Positions 6,695-14,537 of a stretch of DNA of 14,537 nt are shown piece by piece. The stretch's first letter is position 1, and every line of letters starts with the position of its first letter. Source of the stretch: Betaproteobacteria bacterium (lineage in GTDB: Bacteria > Pseudomonadota > Gammaproteobacteria > Burkholderiales > SG8-41); contig JAOUIN010000036.1 of NCBI GenBank assembly GCA_029883965.1, positions 1 to 14,537 of the forward strand, in the 5' to 3' direction. The translations under genes and the position numbers were made by a program. The notes below the pieces were generated by a model. That model was not told the DNA's origin. It worked only from the letters and a program-made list of their open reading frames with translations, and did no database searches.

Positions 6695-7459
6695 ATGAAC
6701 CTGACGCTGGAAGAATATGAGCAGCTGAATCCGCGCTGCGAAATCGCGCACGACGGCGTGAGCATGACGTTTGCCACGCCGAGCAAGCTGACCCGCCAGC
6801 GCGTGGAGACGATCTATCGCAAGGAGCCGTGGACGCTTGAGTGGATCGCGGAATTCAAACCCGGCGATACCCTGGTCGACTGCGGCGCCAATGTCGGCAT
6901 GTACACCATCTGGGCGGCGATGACCCGGCAGACACGGGTATATGCGTTTGAGCCTGAATCGCAGAATTATGCGTTGCTCAATCGCAACATCCTGATGAAC
7001 AAGCTCGGTGACCGGGTCAAGGCCTATTGCATGGGCCTGTCGGATCAGGCAGGGCTGTTTGACCTGTATATGGAGGACATGCGCATCGGCGGTTCCTGCC
7101 ACTCCGTGGGCGCGGCGCTGGACTTCAGGCACCAGCCGCTGAATACGCAGTTCACGCAGGGTTGCATCGCGGCGACGCTCGATGGGCTGGTCAGCGGCGG
7201 AACCGTGCCGGTGCCGACGCATGTCAAGATCGACGTCGATGGATTCGAACCCAAAGTGGTCTCGGGCGCGCGCACCACGCTGCAGAATCCTGCGGTCCGG
7301 TCGGTTCTGATCGAGGTCAACACGAATCTGGAAGACCATCGTGCGATGGTGCGGGAAATGAATGCCATGGGTCTGATGCACGACCCGGCGCAGGTCAGGC
7401 GGGCGGAACGCAAGGACGGAACCTTCAAGGGAGTAGCCGAGCATGTTTTCAGACGCTGA
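6695..7459 (+). CDS. FkbM-family SAM-dependent methyltransferase
   Basis: This encodes 254 residues with no signal peptide. The SAM-binding motif I is VDCGANVGMYT (61-71) and the acidic end of strand 2 is YAFEPE (83-88). KIDVDGFEPKVVSGA (178-192) is the FkbM signature block, and SVLIEVN (203-209) is a later core strand. FkbM-type enzymes usually methylate hydroxyl groups of glycans, lipids or secondary metabolites, but many members are uncharacterised. Only a weak GGAAG lies upstream of ATG 6695. A stop in frame at 6650 limits the start, and no better start codon lies between. The 3' end overlaps the next gene by 17 bp, so the two are almost certainly co-transcribed and translationally coupled. 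No glycosyltransferases or polyketide genes are nearby to indicate a substrate. Confidence 0.9.
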   Translation: MNLTLEEYEQLNPRCEIAHDGVSMTFATPSKLTRQRVETIYRKEPWTLEWIAEFKPGDTLVDCGANVGMYTIWAAMTRQTRVYAFEPESQNYALLNRNILMNKLGDRVKAYCMGLSDQAGLFDLYMEDMRIGGSCHSVGAALDFRHQPLNTQFTQGCIAATLDGLVSGGTVPVPTHVKIDVDGFEPKVVSGARTTLQNPAVRSVLIEVNTNLEDHRAMVREMNAMGLMHDPAQVRRAERKDGTFKGVAEHVFRR

Positions 7460-8210
7460 AATGCAACTGGCCTACAAGGTCGGAAATGTGCCCTTCAACA
7501 TGTTTCCGTACCCGCACTTCTACGTGCCGGAAGTGTTCCCCGCGGCGTTTTATCGCGAGATGCAGCGCAACATGCCCGATCCGGGCGCGATGATTCCGAT
7601 CGAAGAGGCGCGTAACCTCAAAGGCTACAAGGAGCGCTTCGTTCTCGGATTGAACGAAGAGCAACTGGCTACGCTGCCTGAGGCCAAGCGACAGTTCTGG
7701 TCGGATATGGCGGCATGGCTGGTGGGCGCAAACTTCCAGTCTCTGGTCATGCGCAAATTCCAGCCTTTCATCGACCAGCGGTTTCCCGCCAAGGACGGGT
7801 TGCAGTTCCACGACGAAGCGCTGCTGGTGCAGGATGTCACCAACTACAAACTCGGGCCGCACACCGATACGCCGCGCAAGGTCGTGACCATGCTGTTTTA
7901 CCTGCCGCCGGACGATTCCCAGCGGCATCTGGGCACGTCGATGTATTTACCCAAGGACGGGCAGTTCACCTGCCCGGGCGGACCGCATCACAGGCACGAC
8001 AAGTTCGTGCGTCTGCACACGATGCCGTTCGCGCCGAATTCCCTGTTTGCTTTTTTCAAGACTGACAATTCATTTCACGGCGTTGAACCCGTGGCCGATC
8101 CGGACTGCCGGCGCTGGCTGTTGCTGTACGATATTTATGTTGCCAAATCTTCGGCTCCGCAGGTTGCGGAACCGCAGCCCGCTGCGTCGAACGTCAGGTT
8201 CAGTTTCTAG
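7443..8210 (+). CDS. 2-oxoglutarate/Fe(II)-dependent oxygenase, prolyl-hydroxylase-like
   Basis: This encodes 255 residues, cytoplasmic. The iron-binding facial triad is visible: H140 and D142 in LGPHTDTPRK, and H212 in NSFHGVEPV. An Arg eleven to twelve residues later (R223/R224 in CRRWLLLYDIY) is placed to bind 2-oxoglutarate. The double-stranded beta-helix core runs from about 120 to 235. The N-terminal FPYPHFYVPEVFP is typical of this bacterial group. The last 20 residues are Ala/Pro-rich and probably disordered. It probably hydroxylates a small molecule, sugar or protein side chain. ATG 7443 has AAGGGAG 9 nt upstream and overlaps the FkbM gene. This coupling suggests both enzymes act on the same substrate or pathway. 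The gene ends only 7 bp from the convergent Bug gene, with no terminator visible in that gap. Confidence 0.88.
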   Translation: MFSDAEMQLAYKVGNVPFNMFPYPHFYVPEVFPAAFYREMQRNMPDPGAMIPIEEARNLKGYKERFVLGLNEEQLATLPEAKRQFWSDMAAWLVGANFQSLVMRKFQPFIDQRFPAKDGLQFHDEALLVQDVTNYKLGPHTDTPRKVVTMLFYLPPDDSQRHLGTSMYLPKDGQFTCPGGPHHRHDKFVRLHTMPFAPNSLFAFFKTDNSFHGVEPVADPDCRRWLLLYDIYVAKSSAPQVAEPQPAASNVRFSF

Positions 8211-8217
8211 GCGCGCG

Positions 8218-9180
8218 TCATTCAGGCTGGATGTTCGCAGCCTTGGCCAGTCTCGCCCATTTGGCGAGTTCGCTTTTCTGGAATGCGCCCAGTTCGGCCG
8301 GCGTCAGCGGCGCGATCTGGATGCCCATGCCGGCAAAACGCTCATGCACTTCCTTGCGGGAGAGTATTTTCTGCGCCTCGGCAGACAGGCGGTCGACGAT
8401 GGGCTGAGGCGTGCCGGCAGGCGCGAACAGCGCAAACCACGCAATCAGCTCGAAATCCTTCAGCGTTTCCGCGATCGCCGGCACATCGGGCAGCAGCGGG
8501 TCGCGTTTCTTCGAGGTGACGCCGAGTGCGCGCACTTTTCCCGATTTGACCTGCGGTGATCCGGTGACCATGTCGGCATAGACCATGTTGATCTGCCCGC
8601 CCATCACATCCGCCAGTGCCGGCGGAATGCTCTTGTAGGGAATGTGGTTCAGTTCGATACCGGCCATCTGCTGCAGCATGAACACCGGCACCAGGCTGCC
8701 GGCGCTGCCGGAGCCGGCCGTGAGCTTGCCCGGCTGCTGCTTTGCCAGTGCAATCAGCTCTTTCATCGATTTCGCCGGCAGCGACGGATTGGCGACCAGC
8801 ACAAAGGCGATGGTGCCGACGCGCGCGATCGGCGCGAAATCTTTCACCGGGTCGTAATTGATTTTTTTCATCAGGCTGGGCGCGGCGGCGCTGGGTGTGT
8901 TGGTGCTCATCAGCAGCGTGTAGCCGTCCTTCGGCGATTTTGCCGCGAGATCGGCGCCGATGGTGCCGTTGGCACCGGCGCGGTTGTCGACGACCATGGG
9001 CTGGCCCAGCGCTTCAGCGAGATTCTGGCCGATGGTGCGCGTTACCGTGTCGGTGGCGCTGCCTGCGCCGAAGGGCACAATGATGCGCACCGGACGTGCC
9101 GGATAACCGGACGGGGCTGCGGCATATGCTGCAAACGTGAAGGCGCAGGCGACTGCACACAGTGTGGCGGCGGCTTTCAT
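8218..9180 (-). CDS. Bug-family (TctC-like) periplasmic solute-binding protein
   Basis: This encodes 320 residues from ATG 9180; a start at 9201 would add seven. I chose 9180 because GGGAAA lies 6 nt upstream and the Sec signal peptide (MKAAATLCAVACAFTFAAYA) then begins properly. The mature protein opens with YPARPVRIIVPFGAGSATD, the family hallmark. Later blocks include VVDNRAGANGTIGAD, LAAKSPKDGYTLLMS and HIPYKSIPPALADVMGGQI, then ALGVTSKKRDPLLPDVPAI. Bug proteins capture carboxylates and similar small molecules, classically for tripartite tricarboxylate transporters, but most copies lie away from a TctAB permease, as here. It is the last gene of an apparent minus-strand operon with darP, mogA and an esterase, 45 bp after the esterase. 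The ligand cannot be predicted. Confidence 0.93.
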   Translation of the reverse strand: MKAAATLCAVACAFTFAAYAAAPSGYPARPVRIIVPFGAGSATDTVTRTIGQNLAEALGQPMVVDNRAGANGTIGADLAAKSPKDGYTLLMSTNTPSAAAPSLMKKINYDPVKDFAPIARVGTIAFVLVANPSLPAKSMKELIALAKQQPGKLTAGSGSAGSLVPVFMLQQMAGIELNHIPYKSIPPALADVMGGQINMVYADMVTGSPQVKSGKVRALGVTSKKRDPLLPDVPAIAETLKDFELIAWFALFAPAGTPQPIVDRLSAEAQKILSRKEVHERFAGMGIQIAPLTPAELGAFQKSELAKWARLAKAANIQPE

Positions 9181-9225
9181 GATGGATTTCCCGGGATGCA
9201 TGCGTTCGGATCGGGTTTCAGGATT

Positions 9226-9903
9226 TCAGGACAACACCCGACGCAGCCAGCGGCTGACGTCGGCAATCTCTTCGAGGCATACCGAATGCTGCATCGGATA
9301 GTCGTGCCATTCCACGGCATAACCGGCCTGCTGCAGGCGTTCGTGGGATGTCTTGCCCATGGCATACGGCACCACCGGATCGTGGGTGCCGTGCGCCATG
9401 AATATCGATGTCTTGGCGTTGGCCGGCGTGGCCTCTTTGGTAAAACTCTCGGCCAGCGGCAGGTAAGTCGACAGCGCCATTACACCAGCGAGCGCTTCCG
9501 GGTAGCGCAGACCGGTCTGCAGCGCCACCGCACCGCCCTGCGAGAATCCGGCGAGCACGGTGCGGTTCGCGGCGATACCGCGGCCGTTCTCGCGTGCGAT
9601 CAGCGCGCCGATCTGCGCCTGCGATTCGCGCACGCCTTTTTCATCGGCCTTGCGCGAGTGGCCTTCGAGGTCGCCGAACGACACGTCGTACCAGGCGCGC
9701 ATGACGTAACCGTTGTTGATGGTCACGGGCCGCATCGGCGCGTGCGGAAACACGAACCGGATAGCGGGGGCGCCGGAGAGGTCGAGTTCGTTGACGATGG
9801 GAACGAAATCGTTGCCGTCGGCGCCGAGCCCGTGCATCCAGATAACGGCGGCCGTGGGATTTTTTGCGGTCTCAAGCTCTATGGTTTCGAGTAGCGTGGT
9901 CAT
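9226..9903 (-). CDS. Carboxylesterase/phospholipase-type alpha/beta hydrolase
   Basis: This encodes 225 residues, full length for the family (PF02230), with no signal peptide. It contains the oxyanion-hole region VIWMHGLGADGNDF (20-33), RFVFPHAPMRPVTINNG (49-65), and the nucleophile elbow GFSQGG with S121. D175 (HGTHDPVVP) and H206 (YPMQHSVC) complete the triad. Family members hydrolyse short-chain acyl esters or, in some cases, lysophospholipids and acyl-proteins. The physiological substrate here is unknown. No strong Shine-Dalgarno is visible before ATG 9903. It lies 60 bp after mogA and 45 bp before the Bug gene in the same direction, so it is probably part of the same transcript. Confidence 0.92.
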   Translation of the reverse strand: MTTLLETIELETAKNPTAAVIWMHGLGADGNDFVPIVNELDLSGAPAIRFVFPHAPMRPVTINNGYVMRAWYDVSFGDLEGHSRKADEKGVRESQAQIGALIARENGRGIAANRTVLAGFSQGGAVALQTGLRYPEALAGVMALSTYLPLAESFTKEATPANAKTSIFMAHGTHDPVVPYAMGKTSHERLQQAGYAVEWHDYPMQHSVCLEEIADVSRWLRRVLS

Positions 9904-9963
9904 GTGGTTTTCGTCGATTGCGCGCGCGCCCTGATCCGCACGTTGCAGATCGGGCGCAGCAGC

Positions 9964-10566
<603 letters not shown>

Positions 10567-10582
10567 GGCGCGGATTATAACT

Positions 10583-11125
10583 TCAGGCGGGGGTATGGCC
10601 GTCGCGGTCGCGCGCTTCGGTCAGCTCGCGGATCATCTGGAACAATGCCCGGAAATGCTTCGGCGGCTTGCCGCGCGCGCGTTCCTGTTCGGTGTTGCGG
10701 ATCAGCGTGCGCAGCCGCTGGGTATCGGTGCCGGGGAACTCGGCGACAAACTCGGAAACCGCCTGCGGGTCGGCGAGCAGCCGCTCGCGCCAGCGCTCGA
10801 TATGGTGCTGGCGCGCTGTGTGTTCCGCCGAAGCCGACAGCCAGCCGTCGAGCTTGGCCCGGATCGGCGCCGGATCGATGTCGCGCATCAATTTGCCGAT
10901 GTACTGCAGCTGCCGGCGACGCGCTTCGTGCGGATGCAGCCGTCGCGCTTCCTGTACCGCATCGCGCAGGCTTTCCGGCAGTTCGACGCTGGCGAGCTGC
11001 TGGTCGTTCAGGCCGACCAGTTCGGCACCGATGTCCTGCAGCGCATTCATGTCGCGCTTGCGCTGGCTTTTGCTCGGCGGTTCGTCGAAGTCCGGTGTGT
11101 CTTTTGCGGGGGGCAGAGGTGACAT
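10583..11125 (-). CDS. darP: Ribosome biogenesis factor DarP (YjgA, DUF615)
   Basis: This encodes 180 residues, the usual size of the family, all-helical and highly charged. Signatures are SKSQRKRDMNALQDIGAELV (18-37), ARRRQLQYIGKLMRDID (68-84), HIERWRERLL (108-117), RLRTLIRNTEQE (137-148) and KHFRALFQMIRE (156-167). DarP associates with 50S precursors and helps late large-subunit assembly. The frame is open upstream to 11362, but family homology begins soon after ATG 11125, and the upstream part overlaps the divergent pmbA gene and lies on the wrong side of its promoter. It is first in an apparent operon with mogA (16 bp away), the esterase and the Bug gene. It is divergent from pmbA, the same neighbour it has in Escherichia coli. 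Confidence 0.93.
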   Translation of the reverse strand: MSPLPPAKDTPDFDEPPSKSQRKRDMNALQDIGAELVGLNDQQLASVELPESLRDAVQEARRLHPHEARRRQLQYIGKLMRDIDPAPIRAKLDGWLSASAEHTARQHHIERWRERLLADPQAVSEFVAEFPGTDTQRLRTLIRNTEQERARGKPPKHFRALFQMIRELTEARDRDGHTPA

Positions 11126-11176
11126 AAGCAGGGGATGTGCCGGCGCGGCACGCAGGCCAATCGCAAAATTGAAGCT

Positions 11177-11187
11177 GTTATGATAAC
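11177..11187. promoter_or_regulatory. Possible promoter/dyad between darP and pmbA
   Basis: GTTAT-G-ATAAC is a perfect 5-bp palindrome. Read on the plus strand it holds TATGAT (11179-11184, 5 of 6 to the -10 consensus), 44 nt before the pmbA ATG. No good -35 hexamer is seen, so promoter function is tentative. Confidence 0.3.
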
Positions 11188-11228
11188 GCCCTTTCGCGCG
11201 CATGCTGCGCCCGCATCCCGCATAAATC

Positions 11229-12569
11229 ATGGCATCCCATCCTTTTTCATATACCGATGACACGCTGAAACAGCTGGTCACCGACGCCCTGAAGTACGCC
11301 CGCGAACGCGGTGCGACGGCCGCCGACGCCGAGGTCAGCGAAGGTTTCGGCCAGACCGTCACCGCGCGTCAGGGTGAAGTCGAAACCATCGAATACAACC
11401 GTGACAAGGGCATCGGGGTAAGCGTGTACATCGGCAAGCAGCGCGGCCACGCCAGCAGTTCGGATTTCACGTCGCAGGCGGTACGTGATTCCGTCGATGC
11501 CGCGCTGGCGATTGCGCGCCATACCGCGATCGACGATTGCGCCGGACTGGCCGATCCCGACATGCTGGCGCGCGAGTTTCCGGATCTTGACCTGCTGCAT
11601 CCCTGGGACATGCCGGTCGAGCGGGCAATCGAAATGGCGCGCGAGTGCGAGGCCGCGGGATTTGCGGTGGACAAGCGCATCAGCAATTCCGAGGGCGCCA
11701 CGGTCTCGACCCAGCAGTCGCATTTCATTTACGGCAATACCAACGGTTTTCTTGCCGGTTACCCGAGTTCGCGCCACGGCATCTGGTGCGCGCTGATCGC
11801 CGGCAAGGGTGACGGCATGCAGCGCGACGACTGGTATGAAACCTCGCGCGACCCGGCGGAACTTCCGGCGCCGGCAGTCGTCGGCCGCAAGGCCGGCGAG
11901 CGGGCGATCGCGCGGCTGAAATCGCGCAAGGTGCCGACGGCGCAGGTGCCGGTGCTGTTCGAATCCGGCGTCTCTGCCAGCCTGATGGGGCATTTCGTGT
12001 CGGCAGTGTCCGGCGGCAGCCTTTATCGCAAGTCGTCGTTCCTGCTCGACTGCCTGGGCCGGCAGATTTTTTCGCCGTGCGTGCAGATGACCGATTTTCC
12101 GCATATTCCCAAAGGCATCGCCAGCGGTGCATTTGACGAGGAAGGTGTGGCCACGCAGCAGCGCGACATCGTAAAAGACGGCGTGGTGCAGGGTTATTTT
12201 CTTGCCAGCTATTCGGCGCGCAAGCTTGGCATGAAGTCCACCGGCAACGCCGGCGGCAACCATAATCTGATCCTGCGCGACACCGGCGAGGATTTTGCCG
12301 CGCTGCTGAAAAAACTGGGCACCGGCCTGCTGGTGACCGAAATGATGGGGCAGGGCGTCAATGCCGTCACCGGCGATTATTCGCGCGGCGCCGCGGGGTT
12401 CTGGGTCGAGAACGGTGAGATCGCGTATCCGGTCGAGGAAATCACCATCGCCGGCAACCTGAAGGACATGTACCGGCACATCGTCGCCATCGGCAATGAC
12501 GTGTCGCGCCGCAGTTCGCGCCAGTGCGGATCGATCCTGGTCGAGGGCATGACCCTCGCCGGATCATAA
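11229..12569 (+). CDS. pmbA: Metalloprotease-complex subunit TldE/PmbA
   Basis: This encodes 446 residues, full length. PmbA (TldE) pairs with TldD in a heterodimeric protease that degrades unfolded peptides and matures microcin B17 and related peptides. The metal site lies in TldD (HExxxH), and the absence of such a motif here fits the TldE subunit. Diagnostic parts are ARERGATAADAEVSEGFGQT (24-43), IEYNRDKGIGVSVYIGK (54-70) and the C-terminal MGQGVNAVTGDYSRGAAGFWVENGEIAYPVEEITIAGNL split over about 370-410. tldD is not in this window, as is common. The ATG at 11229 has only a weak ribosome binding site but matches the family N-terminus. It is divergent from darP across 103 bp. Confidence 0.94.
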   Translation: MASHPFSYTDDTLKQLVTDALKYARERGATAADAEVSEGFGQTVTARQGEVETIEYNRDKGIGVSVYIGKQRGHASSSDFTSQAVRDSVDAALAIARHTAIDDCAGLADPDMLAREFPDLDLLHPWDMPVERAIEMARECEAAGFAVDKRISNSEGATVSTQQSHFIYGNTNGFLAGYPSSRHGIWCALIAGKGDGMQRDDWYETSRDPAELPAPAVVGRKAGERAIARLKSRKVPTAQVPVLFESGVSASLMGHFVSAVSGGSLYRKSSFLLDCLGRQIFSPCVQMTDFPHIPKGIASGAFDEEGVATQQRDIVKDGVVQGYFLASYSARKLGMKSTGNAGGNHNLILRDTGEDFAALLKKLGTGLLVTEMMGQGVNAVTGDYSRGAAGFWVENGEIAYPVEEITIAGNLKDMYRHIVAIGNDVSRRSSRQCGSILVEGMTLAGS

Positions 12570-12584
12570 AATATATTTATTAAT
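12566..12584. other. 19-bp pure A/T tract upstream of the TRAP binding-protein gene
   Basis: All 19 bases are A or T. The tract covers most of the pmbA stop codon and ends 26 bp before the next ATG. It resembles the tract at 4642-4661 and shares TATTTATT with it. It may carry the promoter of the downstream gene (TATATT at 12572-12577) or bind a nucleoid protein. Confidence 0.3.
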
Positions 12585-12610
12585 CAGCAGGTTATGATGT
12601 AGGAGGGATC

Positions 12611-13711
12611 ATGCAGCGACGGTCTTTTCTGAAAAAAGCGGGTCTGGGGCTGGCAGCGGGGACGGTTGCTGCACCGGCGATCGTGCATGCGCAACCGGTA
12701 ATCCAGTGGCGGCTCGCTTCGAGTTTTCCGAAAACGCTGGACACGCTCTACAACGCGGCCGAACTGCTGGCGAAACGCGTGTCCGAGGGCACCGAAGGCA
12801 AGTTTCAGATCCGCGTGTTTGCGGGTGGCGAAATCGTGCCCGGCCTGCAGGTGCTCGACGCCGTGCAGAACGGCACCGTGCAGTGCGGTCACACCGCACC
12901 CTATTACTACATCGGCAAGGACCCGGCGTTCGCATTTGCCACTGCGGTGCCGTTCGGCCTCAACGCGCGCCAGCAGAATGCGTGGATGTATTACGGCGGC
13001 GGCATGGAAGCCATGGCGGCGCTGTTCAAGGAATACGGCTGCGTGCAGTTTCCGTCGGGCAACACCGGCGTGCAGATGGGCGGCTGGTACCGCAAGGAGA
13101 TCAAGACGCTGAATGATCTCAAAGGCCTGAAAATGCGCGTCAGCGGCCTCGCCGGCCAGGTGCTGGCGAAGCTCGGCGTGGTCGGCCAGCAGATCGCCGG
13201 CGGCGAGATTTACCAGGCACTCGAACGCGGCACCATCGACGCCGCCGAATGGGTGGGGCCCTACGACGACGAGAAGCTGGGCTTTCAGAAAGTCGCCAAG
13301 TACTACTACTACCCCGGCTGGTGGGAAGGCGGGCCGCAGCTCTCGACCATTGTCAACATCAAGCAGTGGGAATCCCTGCCGTCGCACTACCGCTCGATTT
13401 TCGAATCGGCCTGCGCCGAAGCCAACGTGCGCATGCTTGCCCACTACGACGCAAAAAATCCGGAAGCGCTGAAAAAACTGGTCAGCGGCGGCGCGCAGCT
13501 GCGCGCATTCCCGAAGCCGATCATGGAAGCAGCGCAGAAGGCCACGTTCGAAATTTTCGACGAGGCTGCGGCGAAGAGCCCGCACTTCAAGCGCATCTAT
13601 GCACAGTGGCTCAAGTTCCGCAGCGACCAGTTCCTGTGGTTCCGGGTCGCGGAAATGGGCTATGACAATTTTGTGTTCACCAGTACTGCACGACCGACAG
13701 CAAAAAAATAA
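12611..13711 (+). CDS. TRAP transporter solute-binding protein, TakP-like, Tat-exported
   Basis: This encodes 366 residues, normal length. AGGAGGG lies just before ATG 12611. The N-terminus RRSFLKK followed by a hydrophobic stretch and VHA (to about 27) is a twin-arginine signal. The mature protein has WRLASSFPKTLDTLYNAA, AGGEIVPGLQVLDAVQNG (71-88), LKGLKMRVSGLAGQVLAKLG (170-189), AAEWVGPYDDEKLGF (211-225) and YPGWWEGGPQL (234-244). Q155, R176, E213, W214 and E239 sit where the TakP alpha-keto acid site has its Gln, Arg, Glu, Trp and Glu ligands (my recollection of Rhodobacter TakP: Q156, R177, E214, W215, E240), so a keto- or hydroxy-acid ligand with a bound cation is likely. No DctQ/DctM permease follows; a Gfo/Idh dehydrogenase begins 27 bp downstream. 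Confidence 0.92.
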   Translation: MQRRSFLKKAGLGLAAGTVAAPAIVHAQPVIQWRLASSFPKTLDTLYNAAELLAKRVSEGTEGKFQIRVFAGGEIVPGLQVLDAVQNGTVQCGHTAPYYYIGKDPAFAFATAVPFGLNARQQNAWMYYGGGMEAMAALFKEYGCVQFPSGNTGVQMGGWYRKEIKTLNDLKGLKMRVSGLAGQVLAKLGVVGQQIAGGEIYQALERGTIDAAEWVGPYDDEKLGFQKVAKYYYYPGWWEGGPQLSTIVNIKQWESLPSHYRSIFESACAEANVRMLAHYDAKNPEALKKLVSGGAQLRAFPKPIMEAAQKATFEIFDEAAAKSPHFKRIYAQWLKFRSDQFLWFRVAEMGYDNFVFTSTARPTAKK

Positions 13712-13738
13712 CAGTACCGGCAACGGGAGCAGAACCAC

Positions 13739-14537
13739 ATGTTGAAAGCAGCCTTGTACGGCATGGGACGCTGGGGCACCCGCCTCACCGATTCAGTGCA
13801 GAACAGCAGCAAGATCCGCATCGTCAAAGGCGTGTCGCGCGACCCGTCGCAGCATGTCGGGTTCTCGAAAAAATACAACGTGCCGGTGATCAGTTCGTAT
13901 GAGGAAGCGCTCAGTGATCCGCAGATCGACGCCGTGGTGCTGGCGACGCCGCATTCGAAGCACCAGGAACACATCATCGCTGCCGCGAAAGCAGGCAAGC
14001 ATGTGTTCGTCGAAAAACCCTTTACGCTGACGCGAGCCACGGCCGAACCGGCGATTGCAGCCTGCCGGGCCGCAGGCGTGACGCTCTGCGTCGGCTTCAA
14101 CCGCCGTCACGCGCCGGCGTTCGTGGAAATGATGCGCCGTATCCGTGCCGGCGACATCGGTGACGTGCTGCATGTCGAAGGCGCGTTCTCCGGGCCCTCG
14201 GGTTATGCGCTCAAGGCCGGACACTGGCGCGCGACGCGCCCCGAGATGCCCGCCGGCGGCATGACCCCGCGCGGCATACATACCGTGGATGCGATGATCC
14301 AGGTCGCCGGGCTGATCAGCGAAGTGTATGCGCACAGCAACCGCCGCGTGCTCGGTGCGGACACCGACATCGACGACACGACATCGATGCTGTTCAAGTT
14401 TGCGAACGGCGCCACCGGCAGTTTCTCGACGATTTTTGTCACCGGTGAACTCTGGCGCGTGCATGCCTTCGGCACCAAGGGCTGGCTGGAAATGCGCGGC
14501 GATACCGAACTGGTCTCGCTGGGCCTCGAAGGCAAGC
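13739..14537 (+). CDS. Gfo/Idh/MocA-family NAD(P)-dependent oxidoreductase, 3' end missing
   Basis: ATG 13739 has CGGGAG 9 nt upstream, and the frame stays open to the window edge (266 codons visible of perhaps 330-380). The Rossmann motif is YGMGRWGTR (7-15). AVVLATPHSKHQEHI (65-79) and FVEKPFTL (90-97, the EKP motif) are classic, as is VGFNRRHAP (118-126). PAGGMTPRGIHTVD (171-184) corresponds to the catalytic GGG-x3-D-x-G-x-H-x2-D block: H181 and D184 are kept, but Pro stands where Asp is most common. This form is known in a subgroup of the family, so it is probably not a defect. Such enzymes oxidise or reduce sugars, polyols and related compounds. It lies 27 bp after the TRAP binding-protein gene and is probably co-transcribed, suggesting that the transported compound and this enzyme's substrate are linked. 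Confidence 0.92.
   Translation, partial: MLKAALYGMGRWGTRLTDSVQNSSKIRIVKGVSRDPSQHVGFSKKYNVPVISSYEEALSDPQIDAVVLATPHSKHQEHIIAAAKAGKHVFVEKPFTLTRATAEPAIAACRAAGVTLCVGFNRRHAPAFVEMMRRIRAGDIGDVLHVEGAFSGPSGYALKAGHWRATRPEMPAGGMTPRGIHTVDAMIQVAGLISEVYAHSNRRVLGADTDIDDTTSMLFKFANGATGSFSTIFVTGELWRVHAFGTKGWLEMRGDTELVSLGLEGK

Noticed and set aside
8644..9894. Long plus-strand open frame across the Bug and esterase genes
   Set aside because: It spans two well-supported genes on the other strand and their gap, and its composition is that of an antisense shadow.
11126..11362. N-terminal extension of darP to 11362
   Set aside because: It would overlap the start of pmbA and add 79 residues outside the DUF615 family; ATG 11125 gives the normal length.
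11247..12479. Long minus-strand open frame opposite pmbA
   Set aside because: It is a shadow of pmbA, with no motifs and no ribosome binding site context.
12584..13738. Long minus-strand open frame opposite the TRAP binding protein
   Set aside because: The plus-strand gene has a Tat signal, a strong ribosome binding site and family motifs; the antisense frame has none.

Overview
The window is GC-rich and densely coded, and looks like the chromosome of a betaproteobacterium, probably Burkholderiales-like. The evidence is the block of mogA, darP and a divergent pmbA, a Bug-type (TctC) periplasmic binding protein, a TakP-like TRAP binding protein, a CaiB/BaiF CoA-transferase and strong GC bias at third codon positions. 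This placement is inferred from gene content; no rRNA or other marker is present. I saw no tRNA, rRNA, CRISPR array, insertion sequence or phage gene.

Layout. 1-773: 3' part of an MFS (UMF1/Atg22-like) transporter. 858-2402: a large cytoplasmic protein with a PilZ-like C-terminal half. 2419-2460: a perfect 13-bp inverted repeat between convergent genes. 2474-3427 (-): an AurF-type diiron protein, divergent from an AraC/cupin regulator at 3637-4617. 4840-5310: an exported monohaem c-type cytochrome with an FNR-like box and a leader hairpin upstream. 5390-6589 (-): a CaiB/BaiF CoA-transferase that starts at TTG. 6695-8210: a translationally coupled FkbM methyltransferase and 2OG-Fe(II) oxygenase. 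8218-11125 (-): an apparent operon read darP, mogA, carboxylesterase, Bug protein. 11229-12569: pmbA, divergent from darP. 12611-14537: a Tat-exported TRAP binding protein followed by a Gfo/Idh/MocA dehydrogenase that runs off the end.

How the genes may work together. The central block is housekeeping: ribosome assembly (DarP), molybdenum cofactor synthesis (MogA) and TldD/E proteolysis (PmbA). Around it lie metabolic and uptake genes typical of soil or aquatic betaproteobacteria: two solute-binding proteins without their permeases, a CoA-transferase and a sugar-type dehydrogenase. Two sets are the best candidates for something not yet described. One is the FkbM methyltransferase/2OG oxygenase pair, which may modify one shared substrate. 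The other is the AurF-like diiron protein with its divergent AraC/cupin regulator. No defence system, mobile element or large new multi-gene system is evident.
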